A stretch of DNA of 64,000 nucleotides from positions 2,170,001 through 2,234,000 of the forward strand of contig NZ_AP018052.1 of assembly GCF_002356355.1 (NCBI RefSeq), read 5' to 3'. The DNA is from Thiohalobacter thiocyanaticus (GTDB taxonomy: Bacteria > Pseudomonadota > Gammaproteobacteria > Thiohalobacterales > Thiohalobacteraceae). Below are positions 1-10,683 of the stretch, one piece after another. A program made the translations under genes and the position numbers. Each line of letters begins with the position of its first letter. Within the stretch, counting starts at the first letter, position 1. The notes under the pieces are model-generated. The model saw only the letters and a program-made list of their open reading frames with translations. It was not told the DNA's origin and did no database searches.

Positions 1-180
1 CTGACCCACATCAAGCTCAGGGCGGGGATCCGGCGGTGCCGGCGGATACTGCACGCTCACGGTGAAGGGTGTGCAATCGCGGGCTGGAACAAGCACACCC
101 CATCCGACATATACGGACAGTTGCCGGAAACGGGCCTGCAGCCGATCCGGCCTGTGAGACCGCTTTTCCCCGGCTCTAGC
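1..180. other. window edge, unassigned sequence downstream of rnhB
   Basis: No gene can be named here. On the minus strand one frame stays open from just after the rnhB stop to the window edge (about 59 codons, including VYVGWGVLVPARDC), but it has no clear ATG and the piece is too short to recognise. The opposite strand is also open, as is common in GC-rich DNA, so openness alone is weak evidence. It could be the 5' part of a gene continuing past the edge or plain intergenic DNA. Confidence 0.2.
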
Positions 181-798
181 CTATCGGCCCCGTCCCTGTT
201 CAATCAGGCGCCGCACCGGCGCATAGGAACGGCGATGGATGGGCGTCACCCCCAGGCGCTCCAGCGCGGCCAGATGGGCCTGGCAGGGATAGCCCTTGTG
301 GCTGGCCAGACCGTAGCCGGGATACTGCGCATCCAGAGCGATCATCTCCGCGTCGCGCGCCACCTTGGCCAGGATGGAGGCGGCGCTGATGGCCTCGACC
401 CGGCTGTCGCCCTTGATGACGGCCTGCGATGCGCAGGGCAGTTCGGGACAGCGGTTGCCGTCGATCAGGGCCAGTTCCGGCGCCACCCCCAGGGCGGCGA
501 CCGCGCGCTGCATGGCCAACAGACTGGCCTGGAGGATGTTGATGCGGTCGATCTCCTCGACCTCGGCCCGGCCCAGGGCCCAGGCCAGGGCCTGTTCCCG
601 GATCTGAGCGGCCAGCACGCCGCGCCGCTTCTCGCTCAGGGTCTTGGAATCGGCCAGGCCCGACAGCGGCCGGGCCGGGTCCAGGATGACCGCGGCGGCC
701 ACCACCGGTCCGGCCAGGGGGCCGCGCCCGGCCTCGTCCACGCCGGCAACGCAACCGGTGGCATCGACAATGAAATCCAGTTCCGCCTGCTCAGGCAT
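181..798 (-). CDS. rnhB: ribonuclease HII
   Basis: Cytoplasmic metal-dependent nuclease that cuts the RNA strand of RNA-DNA hybrids and nicks at misincorporated ribonucleotides. The N-terminal [16 protein letters not shown] motif carries acidic residues D21 and E22, LIDGN supplies D113, and [12 protein letters not shown] is the conserved C-terminal family signature. The ATG at 798 is preferred to an upstream one because it overlaps the lpxB stop (ATGCCTGA) and gives a normal 205-residue protein; the longer form adds a Pro/Arg-rich leader read from lpxB in another frame. It is the last gene of the lipid A cluster in this window, an order usual in gammaproteobacteria. Confidence 0.96.
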   Translation of the reverse strand: MPEQAELDFIVDATGCVAGVDEAGRGPLAGPVVAAAVILDPARPLSGLADSKTLSEKRRGVLAAQIREQALAWALGRAEVEEIDRINILQASLLAMQRAVAALGVAPELALIDGNRCPELPCASQAVIKGDSRVEAISAASILAKVARDAEMIALDAQYPGYGLASHKGYPCQAHLAALERLGVTPIHRRSYAPVRRLIEQGRGR

Positions 799-1981
799 GG
801 CCGGCCACCTCCAGCACCGCGGCCGCGGCGGCCTGGTCGGCATTGTGCTGCAACTCGGTGTGCAGTTCCCGGAAGCGTCGGGTCAGCAGGCTGCGACGGG
901 CCGGATTGTGCAGCTGGTTGAGCAGCGCCTGGCCCAGATTGACCGGCGTGACCTCGTCCTGGATGTACTCGGGCACCAGGGCCTCGCCGGCCAGCAGGTT
1001 GGGCAGACTGTAGTGCGGCACCCTGACCAGCCGTTTCATCATCCAGTGGGTGGCCGGCGCCAGCCGGTAGGCCACTACCATGGGGCGCTTGAGCAGCATG
1101 GCCTCCAGCGCCGCGGTGCCCGAGGCCAGCAGCACCGCATCGGCGGCGGTCATGGCGGTGCGGGCGCGGCCGTCGAGCAGGGTCAGCGGCAGGTCCGCCG
1201 CACTGCGGGCAAGGATGGACTCGAACAGCTCCCGGGTCCGGGGACTGGCGCAGGGCACGATGAAATGCAGTCCGCGGTCGCGTTCCAGGCACCACTGCAG
1301 GGTCTCGATGAAGGGTTGCGCCAACCGCTGTACCTCGCCCAGCCGGCTGCCGGGGAGCACCGCCACCAGCGGACCGCGCTCGGGCAGTCCCAGCTGCTGC
1401 CGGGCGGCAGTCGCATCCGGCAGCAGCGGGATGCGCTCGGCCAGGGGATGGCCCACGAAGGTCACCGGCACGGCATGGCGGCGGTAGAATTCGGCCTCGA
1501 AGGGGAACAGGGTCAGCATCCGGTCCAGGCTACGCACGATGCGCTTGATGCGGTAGCCGCGCCAGGCCCACACCGACGGGCTGACATAGTGCAGTGTGCG
1601 GATGCCCTGCCGGTGCAGGCGGCGCTCCAGGCCCAGGTTGAAATCCGGGGCGTCGATGCCGACGAATACATCGGGCGGTTCGGCCAGCAGCTGCCGGGCC
1701 AGCCGGCGGCGCAGCCGCAACAACCCGGGCAGATGCCGCAGCACCTCCACCAGCCCCATCACCGACAGGGCCTCCATGGGATAGAGACTGCGGCAGCCCG
1801 CCGCCTGCATTTCCGGGCCGCCGATGCCCTCCACCATCAGTTCCCGCCTGCCGGCCAGCTGTTCGCGCAGGGCGTGGATCAGGCCGGCGCCGAGCTGGTC
1901 GCCCGAGGCCTCGCCCGCCACCATGGCGATGCGCAGCGGCGGAAGAGGTCTGGTCCGGCCGGTGTCGGTGGTTTCATCCAT
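791..1981 (-). CDS. lpxB: lipid-A-disaccharide synthase
   Basis: Peripheral inner-membrane glycosyltransferase joining UDP-2,3-diacylglucosamine to lipid X to form the disaccharide core of lipid A. The protein (396 residues, close to the usual 380-390) shows the N-terminal [14 protein letters not shown] motif and the internal [12 protein letters not shown] segment of the GT19 family. It starts 13 bases after the lpxA stop and overlaps rnhB, so it is translated as part of the skp-lpxD-fabZ-lpxA-lpxB-rnhB run. Confidence 0.96.
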   Translation of the reverse strand: MDETTDTGRTRPLPPLRIAMVAGEASGDQLGAGLIHALREQLAGRRELMVEGIGGPEMQAAGCRSLYPMEALSVMGLVEVLRHLPGLLRLRRRLARQLLAEPPDVFVGIDAPDFNLGLERRLHRQGIRTLHYVSPSVWAWRGYRIKRIVRSLDRMLTLFPFEAEFYRRHAVPVTFVGHPLAERIPLLPDATAARQQLGLPERGPLVAVLPGSRLGEVQRLAQPFIETLQWCLERDRGLHFIVPCASPRTRELFESILARSAADLPLTLLDGRARTAMTAADAVLLASGTAALEAMLLKRPMVVAYRLAPATHWMMKRLVRVPHYSLPNLLAGEALVPEYIQDEVTPVNLGQALLNQLHNPARRSLLTRRFRELHTELQHNADQAAAAAVLEVAGHA

Positions 1982-1994
1982 GACAGCTGAATCT

Positions 1995-2765
1995 TCAGCG
2001 CACGATGCCGCGGGTCTGCTGCTGCAGAAAGGCGATCAGAGACTGCACCTGCGCATCCCCGCCCTGCTCCGCCTGCAGCTGGACCAGCGCCTGTTCCAGC
2101 GGCAGGCCGCTGCGATACAGCGTCCGGTAGGCCTGCTTGAGTGCGCGCAGGCTGCCGGCGGAGAAATTGCGCCGCTTCAGGCCTTCGCTGTTGAGCCCGT
2201 GGACATGGGCGGGATGACCGGAAACCATCATGAAGGGCGGCACATCCTTGCCGATCACGCTGCCGAAGGCGGTGAAGGCATGGGCGCCGATGGCGCAGAA
2301 CTGGTGCACCAGGGTGAAGCCGCCGAGGATGGCATGGTCACCGACCCGCACGTGCCCGGCCAGGGCGGTATTGTTGGCAAGGATGGTATGACTGCCGACA
2401 TCGCAGTCGTGGGCGATATGCACATAGGCCATGATCCAGTTGTCATCGCCAAGGGTGGTGCGGCCGCGATCCTGCACGGTCCCGCGATGGATGGTGACCC
2501 CTTCGCGGATGGTGTTGTGGTTACCGATGACCAGTTCGGTGGGCTCGCCGGCGTATTTCTTGTCCTGCGGCGCCTCGCCGATGGAGGCGAACTGGTAGAT
2601 ACGGTTGTCGCGGCCGATGCGGGTGGGCCCGTTGATGACCACGTGCGGGCCGATGACCGTGCCCGCCTCGATGCTCACGTCAGGGCCGATCACGCTGAAG
2701 GGTCCGACCTCCACCCCGGTCGCCAGCATCGCGCCGGGATCGACCAGGGCCTGGGCATGAATCAA
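1995..2765 (-). CDS. lpxA: acyl-ACP-UDP-N-acetylglucosamine O-acyltransferase
   Basis: First enzyme of lipid A synthesis, adding a 3-hydroxyacyl chain to UDP-GlcNAc in the cytoplasm. Left-handed beta-helix hexapeptide repeats run through the first two thirds ([19 protein letters not shown] and onward), the catalytic histidine lies in YVHIAHDC, and a helical C-terminal domain follows. An ATG at 2789 would add eight residues (MHREGSRI) read inside fabZ. The family normally begins near IHPTALVDPGA, so I prefer the TTG at 2765, which shares TTGA with the fabZ stop and gives 256 residues. This start is inferred, not proven. Confidence 0.93.
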   Translation of the reverse strand: MIHAQALVDPGAMLATGVEVGPFSVIGPDVSIEAGTVIGPHVVINGPTRIGRDNRIYQFASIGEAPQDKKYAGEPTELVIGNHNTIREGVTIHRGTVQDRGRTTLGDDNWIMAYVHIAHDCDVGSHTILANNTALAGHVRVGDHAILGGFTLVHQFCAIGAHAFTAFGSVIGKDVPPFMMVSGHPAHVHGLNSEGLKRRNFSAGSLRALKQAYRTLYRSGLPLEQALVQLQAEQGGDAQVQSLIAFLQQQTRGIVR

Positions 2766-3220
2766 GATTCGACTGCCCTCTCGGTGCACATGAGTTCGGC
2801 GCTGGCGGCGAGCTTGCCGTCCACCTTCGCCTCGGCCTCGAACACCCAGATGCCGCGCCGGGTGTTCTTCACCCGCACATGCAGCATCAGTTGATCGCCC
2901 GGCTCGACCGGACGCTTGAAGCGGGCCTTGTCCACGCCCACCAGGTAGTAGAGTACGTTCTCCCTGCGCCCTTCCCGGCCCATACTGCGGAAGGCCAGCA
3001 GACCGGTGGCCTGGGCCAGCGCCTCGATGACGAGCACACCGGGCATGATGGGTTTTTCCGGAAAGTGCCCGTTGAAGAAGGGCTCGTTGAAACTGACGTT
3101 CTTGTAGCCCACCAGGTGTTCGCCGGCGACGTATTCGGTGACCCGGTCGATCAGCAGAAAAGGATAGCGATGCGGCAACTCCCGCATGATTTCATTGATG
3201 TCCATTAAAGTGTCAGTCAT
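2762..3220 (-). CDS. fabZ: 3-hydroxyacyl-[acyl-carrier-protein] dehydratase FabZ
   Basis: Hot-dog-fold dehydratase of type II fatty acid synthesis, removing water from 3-hydroxyacyl-ACP. The catalytic His lies in [13 protein letters not shown] and the catalytic Glu in VIEALAQ, with the N-terminal [13 protein letters not shown] signature. At 152 residues it is normal in size. It overlaps lpxD by 8 bases upstream and lpxA by 4 downstream, so fatty acid and lipid A synthesis, which compete for 3-hydroxyacyl-ACP, are translationally linked. Confidence 0.96.
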   Translation of the reverse strand: MTDTLMDINEIMRELPHRYPFLLIDRVTEYVAGEHLVGYKNVSFNEPFFNGHFPEKPIMPGVLVIEALAQATGLLAFRSMGREGRRENVLYYLVGVDKARFKRPVEPGDQLMLHVRVKNTRRGIWVFEAEAKVDGKLAASAELMCTERAVES

Positions 3221-4277
3221 TCTCGTTGTCCGGTGATTTCTTATCGATTGCGCCGTCCCGCAGCGCGGTCAGCTGTTGTTCCAGACTCTGCAGCCGCCGG
3301 GCCATGTCATCGAGACGCCGCAGGCGGGCCTGGATACGGTTCCATTTATCCGCCGGCATGGCGGCGAGTCCGGAGGAATACACACCCGCCTCGGTGATGG
3401 AGCGGGTGACCATGGACATGCCGGTCACCACCGTGTGGTCGGCAATCTCCAGGTGCCCCACCACGCCCACACCGCCGGCCAGCAGGCAGTGGCTGCCGAT
3501 GCGCGCACTGCCGGAGATACCCACACAGCCGGCAACGGCGGTATGTTCGCCGATATGGACGTTGTGCGCCACCTGGATCTGATTGTCGAGCTTGGCGCCG
3601 CCGGCAATGACCGTGTTCTCCAGCGCGCCGCGATCGACCGTGGTGTTGGCGCCGATCTCGACATCATCGCCGATCTCCACCCCGCCCAGCTGCGGCACCT
3701 TGAGCCAGCGGCCCTGATCCTTGGCGATGCCGAAACCGTCACTGCCGATCACCACGCCGGGATGCAGCAGACAGCCCCGGCCCAGCCTGACCTCGTGACA
3801 CAGGGTGACATTGGCCACCAGCCGGGTGCCGGCACCCACACGCGCACCGCGGCCGACCAGGCAATTGGGGCCGAGCACACAGTCCTCACCGATGACCGCA
3901 CCTGCTTCGATAACACAAAGTGGGCCGACACTTGCCGAGGTGTCGACCTGCGCCTGAGGATGCACCACGGCGCTGGGATGCACCCCGGGCGCGGGCGCAG
4001 GAAGTTCACTCAGCAGGGTCGCGGCGCGGGCATACGTGGCATAGGGGTTGTCGCTGACCAGCGCCGGCACCGGGCAGTCGGCCAGATCCTCGTCCGCGAC
4101 GATGACTGCGCTGGCCCGGGTATTGTGGAGGTATTTGCGGTAAGCCGTATTCGCCAGGAAGCTCAGGCCGCCCTCGCGGCCCTGCTGCAGGGTGCAGACG
4201 CCGTCGATGCAGGTGGCGCCGTCTCCGACCAGGCGCACTTCCAGTTGACGCGCCAGCGCCTCAAGCGTCCAGGTCAA
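3213..4277 (-). CDS. lpxD: UDP-3-O-(3-hydroxyacyl)glucosamine N-acyltransferase
   Basis: Third lipid A enzyme, adding the N-linked hydroxyacyl chain. The first ~100 residues form the UDP-binding domain. A long hexapeptide-repeat beta-helix follows, containing the catalytic-histidine segment [16 protein letters not shown], and the C-terminal helix ([18 protein letters not shown]) is the usual tail. Length 354 is slightly above the E. coli 341 because of an acidic end (KKSPDNEND). It overlaps fabZ by 8 bases and begins 14 bases after skp. Confidence 0.96.
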   Translation of the reverse strand: MTWTLEALARQLEVRLVGDGATCIDGVCTLQQGREGGLSFLANTAYRKYLHNTRASAVIVADEDLADCPVPALVSDNPYATYARAATLLSELPAPAPGVHPSAVVHPQAQVDTSASVGPLCVIEAGAVIGEDCVLGPNCLVGRGARVGAGTRLVANVTLCHEVRLGRGCLLHPGVVIGSDGFGIAKDQGRWLKVPQLGGVEIGDDVEIGANTTVDRGALENTVIAGGAKLDNQIQVAHNVHIGEHTAVAGCVGISGSARIGSHCLLAGGVGVVGHLEIADHTVVTGMSMVTRSITEAGVYSSGLAAMPADKWNRIQARLRRLDDMARRLQSLEQQLTALRDGAIDKKSPDNEND

Positions 4278-4291
4278 AGCAGCGCCCCGGA

Positions 4292-4795
4292 TCAGTTGCC
4301 CCCGCGCCGCAGCTGTTCCAGCACGGCATCGGTAATATCGATGCGGTCGCTGGCGAAGACGACGCCCTCGAACAGCACCAGGTCATAGCCCTCCGCCTTG
4401 GCCAGGGCGACGATGGCATCGTTGAGCTCCTTCTGCAGCCTCGCCAGCAGTTCGTTGCGGCGGATATTCAGATCCTCACGGAACTCGTCCTGCGAGCGTT
4501 TCAGATCCCGCTTCTGGTTGAGCAGTTCGCGTTCGGCCTTGCTGCGCTCGGACTCGCTCATCACCGCGCCGTCACGGGTCAGCTTGTCCTCCATCTGCTT
4601 GATCTCGCGCTGCAGGGAGATCAACTCCTTCTCGCGCGGAGCGAATTCGGTTTCCATCTGCTTGCTGGCATCCTGGGCCTGCGGGGCCTCCTCCATCAGC
4701 TTGGCGGTATTGACGAAACCCACCTTGACCTCGGCCAGCACCGACAGGGGCAACACCAGCAGGGACAGGGCGAAGATACGCATAAGCTTGTTCAT
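4292..4795 (-). CDS. skp: periplasmic chaperone Skp/OmpH
   Basis: Trimeric periplasmic chaperone that carries unfolded outer-membrane proteins to the BAM complex. The signal peptide MNKLMRIFALSLLVLPLSVLA is followed by EVKVGFVNTAKLM and a long charged coiled-coil arm (residues ~45-130). I chose the ATG at 4795 because it puts the lysine directly before the hydrophobic core; an in-frame start at 4807 would add MVSV. The 167-residue length is normal. It lies between bamA and lpxD as in most gammaproteobacteria, but a REP-like palindrome separates it from bamA. Confidence 0.94.
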   Translation of the reverse strand: MNKLMRIFALSLLVLPLSVLAEVKVGFVNTAKLMEEAPQAQDASKQMETEFAPREKELISLQREIKQMEDKLTRDGAVMSESERSKAERELLNQKRDLKRSQDEFREDLNIRRNELLARLQKELNDAIVALAKAEGYDLVLFEGVVFASDRIDITDAVLEQLRRGGN

Positions 4796-4885
4796 GACTG
4801 ATACCACTCCTCAGTTTCGTTGTCCGGGCCCGACATATCAGGCTGCCGGGTTGATAGCTCAGGGAATCTCTGATTATTTCCCCTT

Positions 4886-4954
4886 CCGTCATTCCCGCGA
4901 AGGCGGGAATCCAGTGGTTTCAGGACATGGATGCCCACTTTTGCGGGCATGACG
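4886..4954. repeat. REP-like palindrome, family 1 (CGTCATTCCCGC)
   Basis: Two facing hairpin units: CGTCATTCCCGCGAAGGCGG at the left end and a diverged inverted copy ending GCGGGCATGACG at the right. It fills the bamA-skp gap. Related copies lie at 13940, 43534, 47090, 49674 and 50825. Confidence 0.85.
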
Positions 4955-4971
4955 AATAAATCAGCGCTTGC

Positions 4972-7254
4972 TCAGAAATTCGTGCCCACGGTGAACTGGA
5001 ACACCTGCACATCGTCCTCGGGCTCGTCATTGAGCGGCTGGGCCAGACTGAAGGTCAACGCCCCCAGCGGAGACAGCCAGGTCGCGCCGACACCGACAGA
5101 ATAGCGCAGTTCGTTCGCATCGAAGTCATCCACGTCTTCATAGACATTGCCGATATCGAAAAAGCCGAGCATGCGGAACGAGTTGGAATCGGCGAAGAAG
5201 GGCGGCGGGAAGATCAGTTCCACATTGCCCACCGTCTTGAAGGCACCGCCGATGGGGTCGTTGAAGCGGGCGTCACGCGGGCCGAGGGTATTGTCCTCCC
5301 AGCCGCGCACCGTGCGCACGCCGCCGGCGAAGAAGTTTTCGAAGAAGGGCAGCGCGTCGAAATCGCCATAAGCCCCGCCGTAGCCTATCTCGGCGTTGAG
5401 CGAGAGTGTGAACAGTTCGGTCAGCGGCAGGAATACCTGCTGGCGCAGATTGAGCTTGTAGTACTGCAGGTCCAGCCCCGGCACGGTCACCTCGGCCGAC
5501 ACACTCTGCAGCGTGCCCCGATCGGCGAAGATCGCACGGTTACGTGAATCATATGACCAGCTGCCGGTCAGCTTGAGGGTATCGAAGGTATCCCCCTCCG
5601 CATTGATGAAGTCCTCGACGATAAAGGGCGAGATGATCGTCGTGCCCAGTTCGATGTGCTCGTACTCGACATTGAGCCGGATCTGGTTGAATTCGCTGAT
5701 GGGAATGCCATGGCTGACATTGCCGCCGAAGGAATCGACATTGTATTCGGCGATATTGGCCTCGGCCGCATCGGTCTCGCGGTAGAAGGCGCCGAAGCCG
5801 CGGCTGATGCCGTCGATGGTGTAATAGGGGTTGGAATAGTTGAAGCTGTACAGGGTGTCGTAGTCGCTGTTGTTGAAATTCACCGACAGCCGTTTGCCCG
5901 TCCCGAGGAAGTTGTTCTGACTGACGCTGGCATTGAGCAGCAGCCCCGAGGACTGGGCGTAGCCCACGCCCAGGATCAGGTTGCCCGAGGGGCGCTCCTT
6001 GACCGAGAAGTTGACATCCACCTGGTCGGGCGCGCCCGGGACCGCCGGGGTCTCGACATTGACCTCCTCGAAGAAGCCCAGCCGATCCAGGCGGGTACGC
6101 GAGCGCTCCACTGCCGAGGCCGAGAACCAGCCGCGCTCCATCTGGCGCATCTCCCGGCGCAGCACCTCGTCGCGGGTCTTGGTATTGCCGCGCATGTCGA
6201 TGCGGCGCACATAGACACGCTTGCCGGGGTCGACGAAGAAGGTCACCTGCACCTCCTTGCTCTCCTCATCGACATCCGGAATGGTATTCACGTTGGCAAA
6301 GGCATAACCCTCGTTGCCCAGATACTCGCTGATGCGCTCGACCGTGTCGGACACCCGCTTGCGCGAAAAGATTTCTCCGGCATTGACCCCGACCAGCGGA
6401 AACAACTCCTCGGCGTCAACCACCAGGTCTCCCGACAACCGCACTTCCTTGATGCGGTACTGCGCCCCCTCCTGCAGGTTGATGGTGATGTAGATATCCT
6501 GCTTGTCCGGGGTGATCGACACCTGGGTGGAATCGATATTGAAGTTCAGATAACCGCGATCGAGGTAGAAGGAGCGCAGGGTTTCCAGGTCGCCGGCCAG
6601 CTTGCGCTTGGAGTACTGATCCTTGCCGGTATAGAAGGACAGCAGGGTCGGCGTGCTCAATTCGAACTCATCCAACAAGGTCTCGTCGTCATAGACCTCG
6701 TTGCCGACGATATTGATCTGCCTGATCCGGGCGGCCTTGCCCTCGGAGACGTCGATGGTGATCCCCACCCGGTTGCGCTCCAGCGGCGTGACGGTGGTGG
6801 TGATCTTGACTCCGTACTTGCCGCGCGAAAAGTACTGCACCCGCAATTCCTGCTCGACCTTCTCCAGCAGCGAGCGGTTGAATACCCGACCCTCGGCAAA
6901 GCCGATCTGCTTGAGCGAGTCCAGCAGCGGCTCGCTCTCGATGTCCTTGTTGCCGCTGATCTCGATGCTGGAAATGGCCGGGCGCTCGACCAGCGAGACC
7001 ACCAGCACGCTGCCGTCGCGCTCCAACTGAACATCCTGGAAGAAGCCGGTGCGGAACAGCGCCCGGATCGCCTGCTCCGAACGCGCCTCGTCGAGGGTCT
7101 CGCCGGTCTTGACCGGGAGATAGTTGAACACGGTCCCGGCCGAGATGCGCTGCAGCCCCTCGACGCGGATGTCCTCCACGACGAAGGACGTGAAGGCGTG
7201 TGCGGCCAGCGGCAGCAGCCACGTCAGAAACAGAACCAGGGCAGTAGGTCGCAT
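4972..7254 (-). CDS. bamA: outer membrane protein assembly factor BamA
   Basis: Central Omp85 barrel of the BAM complex, which folds beta-barrel proteins into the outer membrane. A signal peptide (MRPTALVLFLTWLLPLAAHA) precedes five POTRA domains (about residues 25-420) and a C-terminal 16-strand barrel ending in Phe (VFQFTVGTNF). The loop-6 motif reads VRTVRGWEDNTLGPRD, so the canonical VRGF/VRGY has Trp at its last position. Length 760 is slightly short of E. coli's 810. It follows rseP by 38 bases; sigma-E control is usual for this gene but I saw no convincing promoter in that short gap. Confidence 0.97.
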   Translation of the reverse strand: MRPTALVLFLTWLLPLAAHAFTSFVVEDIRVEGLQRISAGTVFNYLPVKTGETLDEARSEQAIRALFRTGFFQDVQLERDGSVLVVSLVERPAISSIEISGNKDIESEPLLDSLKQIGFAEGRVFNRSLLEKVEQELRVQYFSRGKYGVKITTTVTPLERNRVGITIDVSEGKAARIRQINIVGNEVYDDETLLDEFELSTPTLLSFYTGKDQYSKRKLAGDLETLRSFYLDRGYLNFNIDSTQVSITPDKQDIYITINLQEGAQYRIKEVRLSGDLVVDAEELFPLVGVNAGEIFSRKRVSDTVERISEYLGNEGYAFANVNTIPDVDEESKEVQVTFFVDPGKRVYVRRIDMRGNTKTRDEVLRREMRQMERGWFSASAVERSRTRLDRLGFFEEVNVETPAVPGAPDQVDVNFSVKERPSGNLILGVGYAQSSGLLLNASVSQNNFLGTGKRLSVNFNNSDYDTLYSFNYSNPYYTIDGISRGFGAFYRETDAAEANIAEYNVDSFGGNVSHGIPISEFNQIRLNVEYEHIELGTTIISPFIVEDFINAEGDTFDTLKLTGSWSYDSRNRAIFADRGTLQSVSAEVTVPGLDLQYYKLNLRQQVFLPLTELFTLSLNAEIGYGGAYGDFDALPFFENFFAGGVRTVRGWEDNTLGPRDARFNDPIGGAFKTVGNVELIFPPPFFADSNSFRMLGFFDIGNVYEDVDDFDANELRYSVGVGATWLSPLGALTFSLAQPLNDEPEDDVQVFQFTVGTNF

Positions 7255-7292
7255 AGAGATTATTCTTCAGTCCAAGAGGTTGTGCGTCGCCA

Positions 7293-8657
7293 TCAGCGCA
7301 GCAGGCGGGCAAAGTCATTGAAGATTGCCAGCGTCATCAACGCCAGCAGCAGCGCCAGACCGATACGCTGACCCAGCGCCTCGGTCTGTTCCGAGACCGG
7401 CCTGCCCCGCAAAAGCTCAATAAGGTAATACATCAGGTGGCCGCCATCCAGTACCGGAATGGGCAGCAGATTGAGCACGCCCAGGCTGATGCTCACCAGC
7501 GCCAGCAGACCGACGAATGCCGTCAGGCCGATGCTGGCGGTCTGCCCCGCGTACTGGGCGATGGTCAGGGGCCCGCTGATATTCTCCACCGAGGCCTGGC
7601 CGATGAGCATCTTCCACAGGGTGCGCAGCATCAACACGCTCATCTCGCCGGTGCGCGCCAGGCTGCGGCCTGCCGAGTCCAGCGGCCCGTAGCGGACCGT
7701 TGTGCGCAGATCCTCGCCGTAACCGGGCGGGATCTCGGGGCCGGCGCCGATGCGCCCGATCACCGCGTCCTCGACCTGTTTGCGCTCCGGGATGAGCTTG
7801 ATCTGCAGCCGCTCGCCGTCGCGTTCGATCAGGGTATCGATGATCTTCGCCGGCCGGGCGCTGACGAAATCGACCCAGTCGGACCAGGTCGCGATGGGTT
7901 CGCCATTGGCCTCGATCACCCGGTCGCCCGGCTGCAGCCCGGCGCGTTCGGCCGGGCTGCCGGGCAGGATCTCGGCCATCACCGGCGGCAATGCCGGCCG
8001 CCACGGCAACAGTCCGAGCTTATCGGTGATGTCACCGCGATCAAGCAGACCCGCTACCTGGCCAAGGTCCAGCGTCAGGCTGCGTATATCACCCGCGGGT
8101 GAGGCCACCTGCAGGTTCAGCTGGCGCGCGTCCAGCGCCCCGTCGAGCAACGCAATCATGGCCTCGTTCCAGGACGGGATGTCGCGGCCGTCGATGCTGA
8201 GCAGTCGATCTTGCTGTACCAGCCCGGCCTCGGCGGCCGGCGAGCCCGGCGGGGGGGTGTCGATGACCGGCTTGAGCCCGGGCACACCACTGACGAACAG
8301 GAACCAGTAGGCCAGGATGGCGAACAGGAAATTAAAGAGCGGGCCCGCGGCCACGACCGCGATCCGCGCCAGCACCGGCTTGCGGTTGAAGGCGCGTCCC
8401 AGTTCCCGCTCGGGCACCGGCGCCTCGCGCTCGTCCAACATCTTCACGTAGCCGCCCAGCGGAATGGCGGCGATGACGAACTCGGTGCGGTCCGTGCCCC
8501 AGCGCCGCGACCAGAGCGGTTTGCCGAAGCCGATGGAGAAGCGCAGCACCTTCACGCCCATGCGCCGCGCCACCCAGAAGTGGCCGAATTCATGCACCGT
8601 CACCAGCAGGCCGATGGCGACGACGAAGGCGGCGATGGTGAACAGGATGCCGTTCAC
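7293..8657 (-). CDS. rseP: site-2 protease RseP, sigma-E pathway
   Basis: Inner-membrane zinc metalloprotease that cuts RseA within the membrane and removes signal-peptide remnants. HEFGH in the first transmembrane segment is the zinc motif, two tandem PDZ domains occupy roughly residues 110-290, and [14 protein letters not shown] in a late transmembrane helix carries the conserved LDG motif. The GTG at 8657 shares GTGA with the dxr stop and gives 454 residues; the ATG at 8687 would add ten residues out of character with the family. Confidence 0.95.
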   Translation of the reverse strand: MNGILFTIAAFVVAIGLLVTVHEFGHFWVARRMGVKVLRFSIGFGKPLWSRRWGTDRTEFVIAAIPLGGYVKMLDEREAPVPERELGRAFNRKPVLARIAVVAAGPLFNFLFAILAYWFLFVSGVPGLKPVIDTPPPGSPAAEAGLVQQDRLLSIDGRDIPSWNEAMIALLDGALDARQLNLQVASPAGDIRSLTLDLGQVAGLLDRGDITDKLGLLPWRPALPPVMAEILPGSPAERAGLQPGDRVIEANGEPIATWSDWVDFVSARPAKIIDTLIERDGERLQIKLIPERKQVEDAVIGRIGAGPEIPPGYGEDLRTTVRYGPLDSAGRSLARTGEMSVLMLRTLWKMLIGQASVENISGPLTIAQYAGQTASIGLTAFVGLLALVSISLGVLNLLPIPVLDGGHLMYYLIELLRGRPVSEQTEALGQRIGLALLLALMTLAIFNDFARLLR

Positions 8658-9865
8658 GAGACCGCCTGCCGGCGTCCGCGGGCGCACAGTTCGCGCGCCG
8701 CTTCGCGGGCGCTCGCGTCGGCCGCGAGCACGGCCTCCAGGCTGCCGGCCGGCTGCGGCGCGAGCCGCCCGAGCACGGCCTCGATCACCTCCGGGATGGA
8801 AGTGAAGGCCAGCCCTTCATCGAGAAAGGCCGCCACCGCGACCTCGTTGGCGGCATTGAGGATGGCCGGCGCGGTACCCCCGGCACGAATGGCCTCGTAG
8901 GCCAGGCGCAGGCAGGGGAAGCGGTCCAGATCCGGCGCTTCGAAGTCCAGCCGCCCCACCCCGACCAGGTCCAGCGGCGCCACGCCCGAGGCGATGCGCT
9001 GCGGCCAGGCCAGGGCATGGGCAATGGGCGTGCGCATGTCGGGATTGCCCAGCTGGGCCAGGACCGAACCGTCGTCATAGTCCACGAGCGAGTGAATCAC
9101 GCTCTGCGGATGCAGTACCACCTCCACCCGGTCGACCTCGATGGCGAACAGCCAGCAGGCCTCGATCACCTCCAGACCCTTGTTCATCATGGTGGCGGAA
9201 TCGACCGAGATCTTGCGCCCCATATCCCAGTTCGGGTGCGCCACCGCCTCGGCCGGCGTGACCCCGGCCAGTTCATCGAGGCGGCGGGTGCGGAAGGGAC
9301 CGCCGGAGGCGGTGAGCAGGATACGGCGCACGCCCTGCGGCGGCTGACCGGCGATGTAGCCGTCGGGCATGCACTGGAACACGGCATTGTGTTCGGAATC
9401 GATGGGCAGCAGGGTGGCGCGGTGGCGGCGCACCTGCTCCATGAACAGGGCGCCGGACATGACCAGCGCCTCCTTGTTGGCCAGCAGCACCGTCTTGCCG
9501 GCGGCGGCGGCAGCCAGCGTGGGCGGCAGGCCGGCGGCACCGACGATGGCCGCCATGACAGAGTCGACCGCGTCCAGCGTGGCGACCTGCACCAGGCCGT
9601 CGTTGCCCGCCAGAACCCGGGTGTCGCTGCCGCCGCGGCGCAGCGCGGTCTCCAGGCGTTCGGCCGCAGCAGTGTCCGCCATTACGGCTAACTCGGGCCG
9701 GTGCCGCTCGCAGATACGCAGCATACCCGCGACGTCGGTGTTGGCGGTCACGGCAACGAGCCGATAGCGTTCGGGGTGCCGGGCCAGGACGTCGAGGGTG
9801 CTCAGGCCGATGGAGCCGGTTGCCCCGAGCAGGGTCACGCCTGTCTTGGTGTCACTATCCGCCAT
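8654..9865 (-). CDS. dxr: 1-deoxy-D-xylulose 5-phosphate reductoisomerase
   Basis: Second enzyme of the non-mevalonate isoprenoid pathway, converting DXP to MEP with NADPH. The N-terminal [16 protein letters not shown] is the Rossmann dinucleotide motif, [12 protein letters not shown] and [15 protein letters not shown] carry the metal and substrate residues, and [13 protein letters not shown] and [20 protein letters not shown] are hallmark segments. Length 403 is normal. The stop overlaps the rseP start and the gene begins 2 bases after the cdsA stop. Confidence 0.97.
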   Translation of the reverse strand: MADSDTKTGVTLLGATGSIGLSTLDVLARHPERYRLVAVTANTDVAGMLRICERHRPELAVMADTAAAERLETALRRGGSDTRVLAGNDGLVQVATLDAVDSVMAAIVGAAGLPPTLAAAAAGKTVLLANKEALVMSGALFMEQVRRHRATLLPIDSEHNAVFQCMPDGYIAGQPPQGVRRILLTASGGPFRTRRLDELAGVTPAEAVAHPNWDMGRKISVDSATMMNKGLEVIEACWLFAIEVDRVEVVLHPQSVIHSLVDYDDGSVLAQLGNPDMRTPIAHALAWPQRIASGVAPLDLVGVGRLDFEAPDLDRFPCLRLAYEAIRAGGTAPAILNAANEVAVAAFLDEGLAFTSIPEVIEAVLGRLAPQPAGSLEAVLAADASAREAARELCARGRRQAVS

Positions 9866-9867
9866 GA

Positions 9868-10683
9868 TCAGTCCGGCATCAGTCCGAGGTAGAGCAGCCC
9901 GCCGACGAACACCGGCGGCGCGGCCAGCAGGCTGTCGACACGGTCCAGCACGCCGCCGTGACCGGGAATGAGTCGGCCACTGTCCTTGACCCCGACCTGG
10001 CGCTTGAGTGCGCTGATGAACAGGTCACCCACAATGGACAGAGCCACGGCGACCAGGTTCAACAGTACGAAGAGCAGCTGCTGGCGCGCGGTCCAGTTCG
10101 GCACCAGGCTCACGGCCACGGCCAGCACGGCACAGGCCAGCAGGGCCCCGGCGACCCCTTCCCAGGTCTTGCCCGGACTGATGCGCGGGGCCAGCTTGCG
10201 GCGGCCGAAGCGGCGGCCGGAGAAATAGGCCGCGCTGTCGGCGACCCAGATCAGCACCAGCAGGTACAGCACCCAGTAGCCGCCCTGCCCCGTCCCGTGC
10301 AGTGCGACCAGGGCGATCCAGGCCGGCACCAGCGCCGGCACCGCGGCCAGCCCCTTGATCAGCATCCGCCCGCGGCTCCAGTCGACCCGGGCCAGCCAGG
10401 CCAGCGCCAGCAGCCACCAGGCGGTGCCTGCGAGCAGCAGCGGTTCACGGGCCGTGACCGCCCAGCCGCTGCCCCAGGCCGCGTAGAACAGCACCGCTGC
10501 CAGCAGGGCAAAGCCCAGCCGCAGGGGCAGCACCGGCAGCGGGATCAGACGCGCCCATTCCCAGGCCCCCAGCACCAGCACAGCGGCAACTGCCGCGGCA
10601 AAGGCCGGGGTGGGCAGGGCCAGCACGCCCCAGACGACCAGCGGCAACAGAATCAGCGCTGTGATCAAACGCTGCTTAAGCAC
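9868..10683 (-). CDS. cdsA: phosphatidate cytidylyltransferase
   Basis: Polytopic inner-membrane enzyme making CDP-diacylglycerol, the precursor of all phospholipids here. Hydrophobic segments begin at [18 protein letters not shown], and the C-terminal signature ([20 protein letters not shown], then GGVLDRVDS) is intact. The frame is open far upstream, but that part is uppS read out of frame. The GTG at 10683 lies inside the end of uppS (8 bases shared) and gives a normal 271-residue protein. Confidence 0.94.
   Translation of the reverse strand: MLKQRLITALILLPLVVWGVLALPTPAFAAAVAAVLVLGAWEWARLIPLPVLPLRLGFALLAAVLFYAAWGSGWAVTAREPLLLAGTAWWLLALAWLARVDWSRGRMLIKGLAAVPALVPAWIALVALHGTGQGGYWVLYLLVLIWVADSAAYFSGRRFGRRKLAPRISPGKTWEGVAGALLACAVLAVAVSLVPNWTARQQLLFVLLNLVAVALSIVGDLFISALKRQVGVKDSGRLIPGHGGVLDRVDSLLAAPPVFVGGLLYLGLMPD

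Noticed and set aside
121-921. 266-residue plus-strand frame at the window start
   Set aside because: It is antisense to rnhB and lpxB with a Gly/His/Gln-rich shadow translation.
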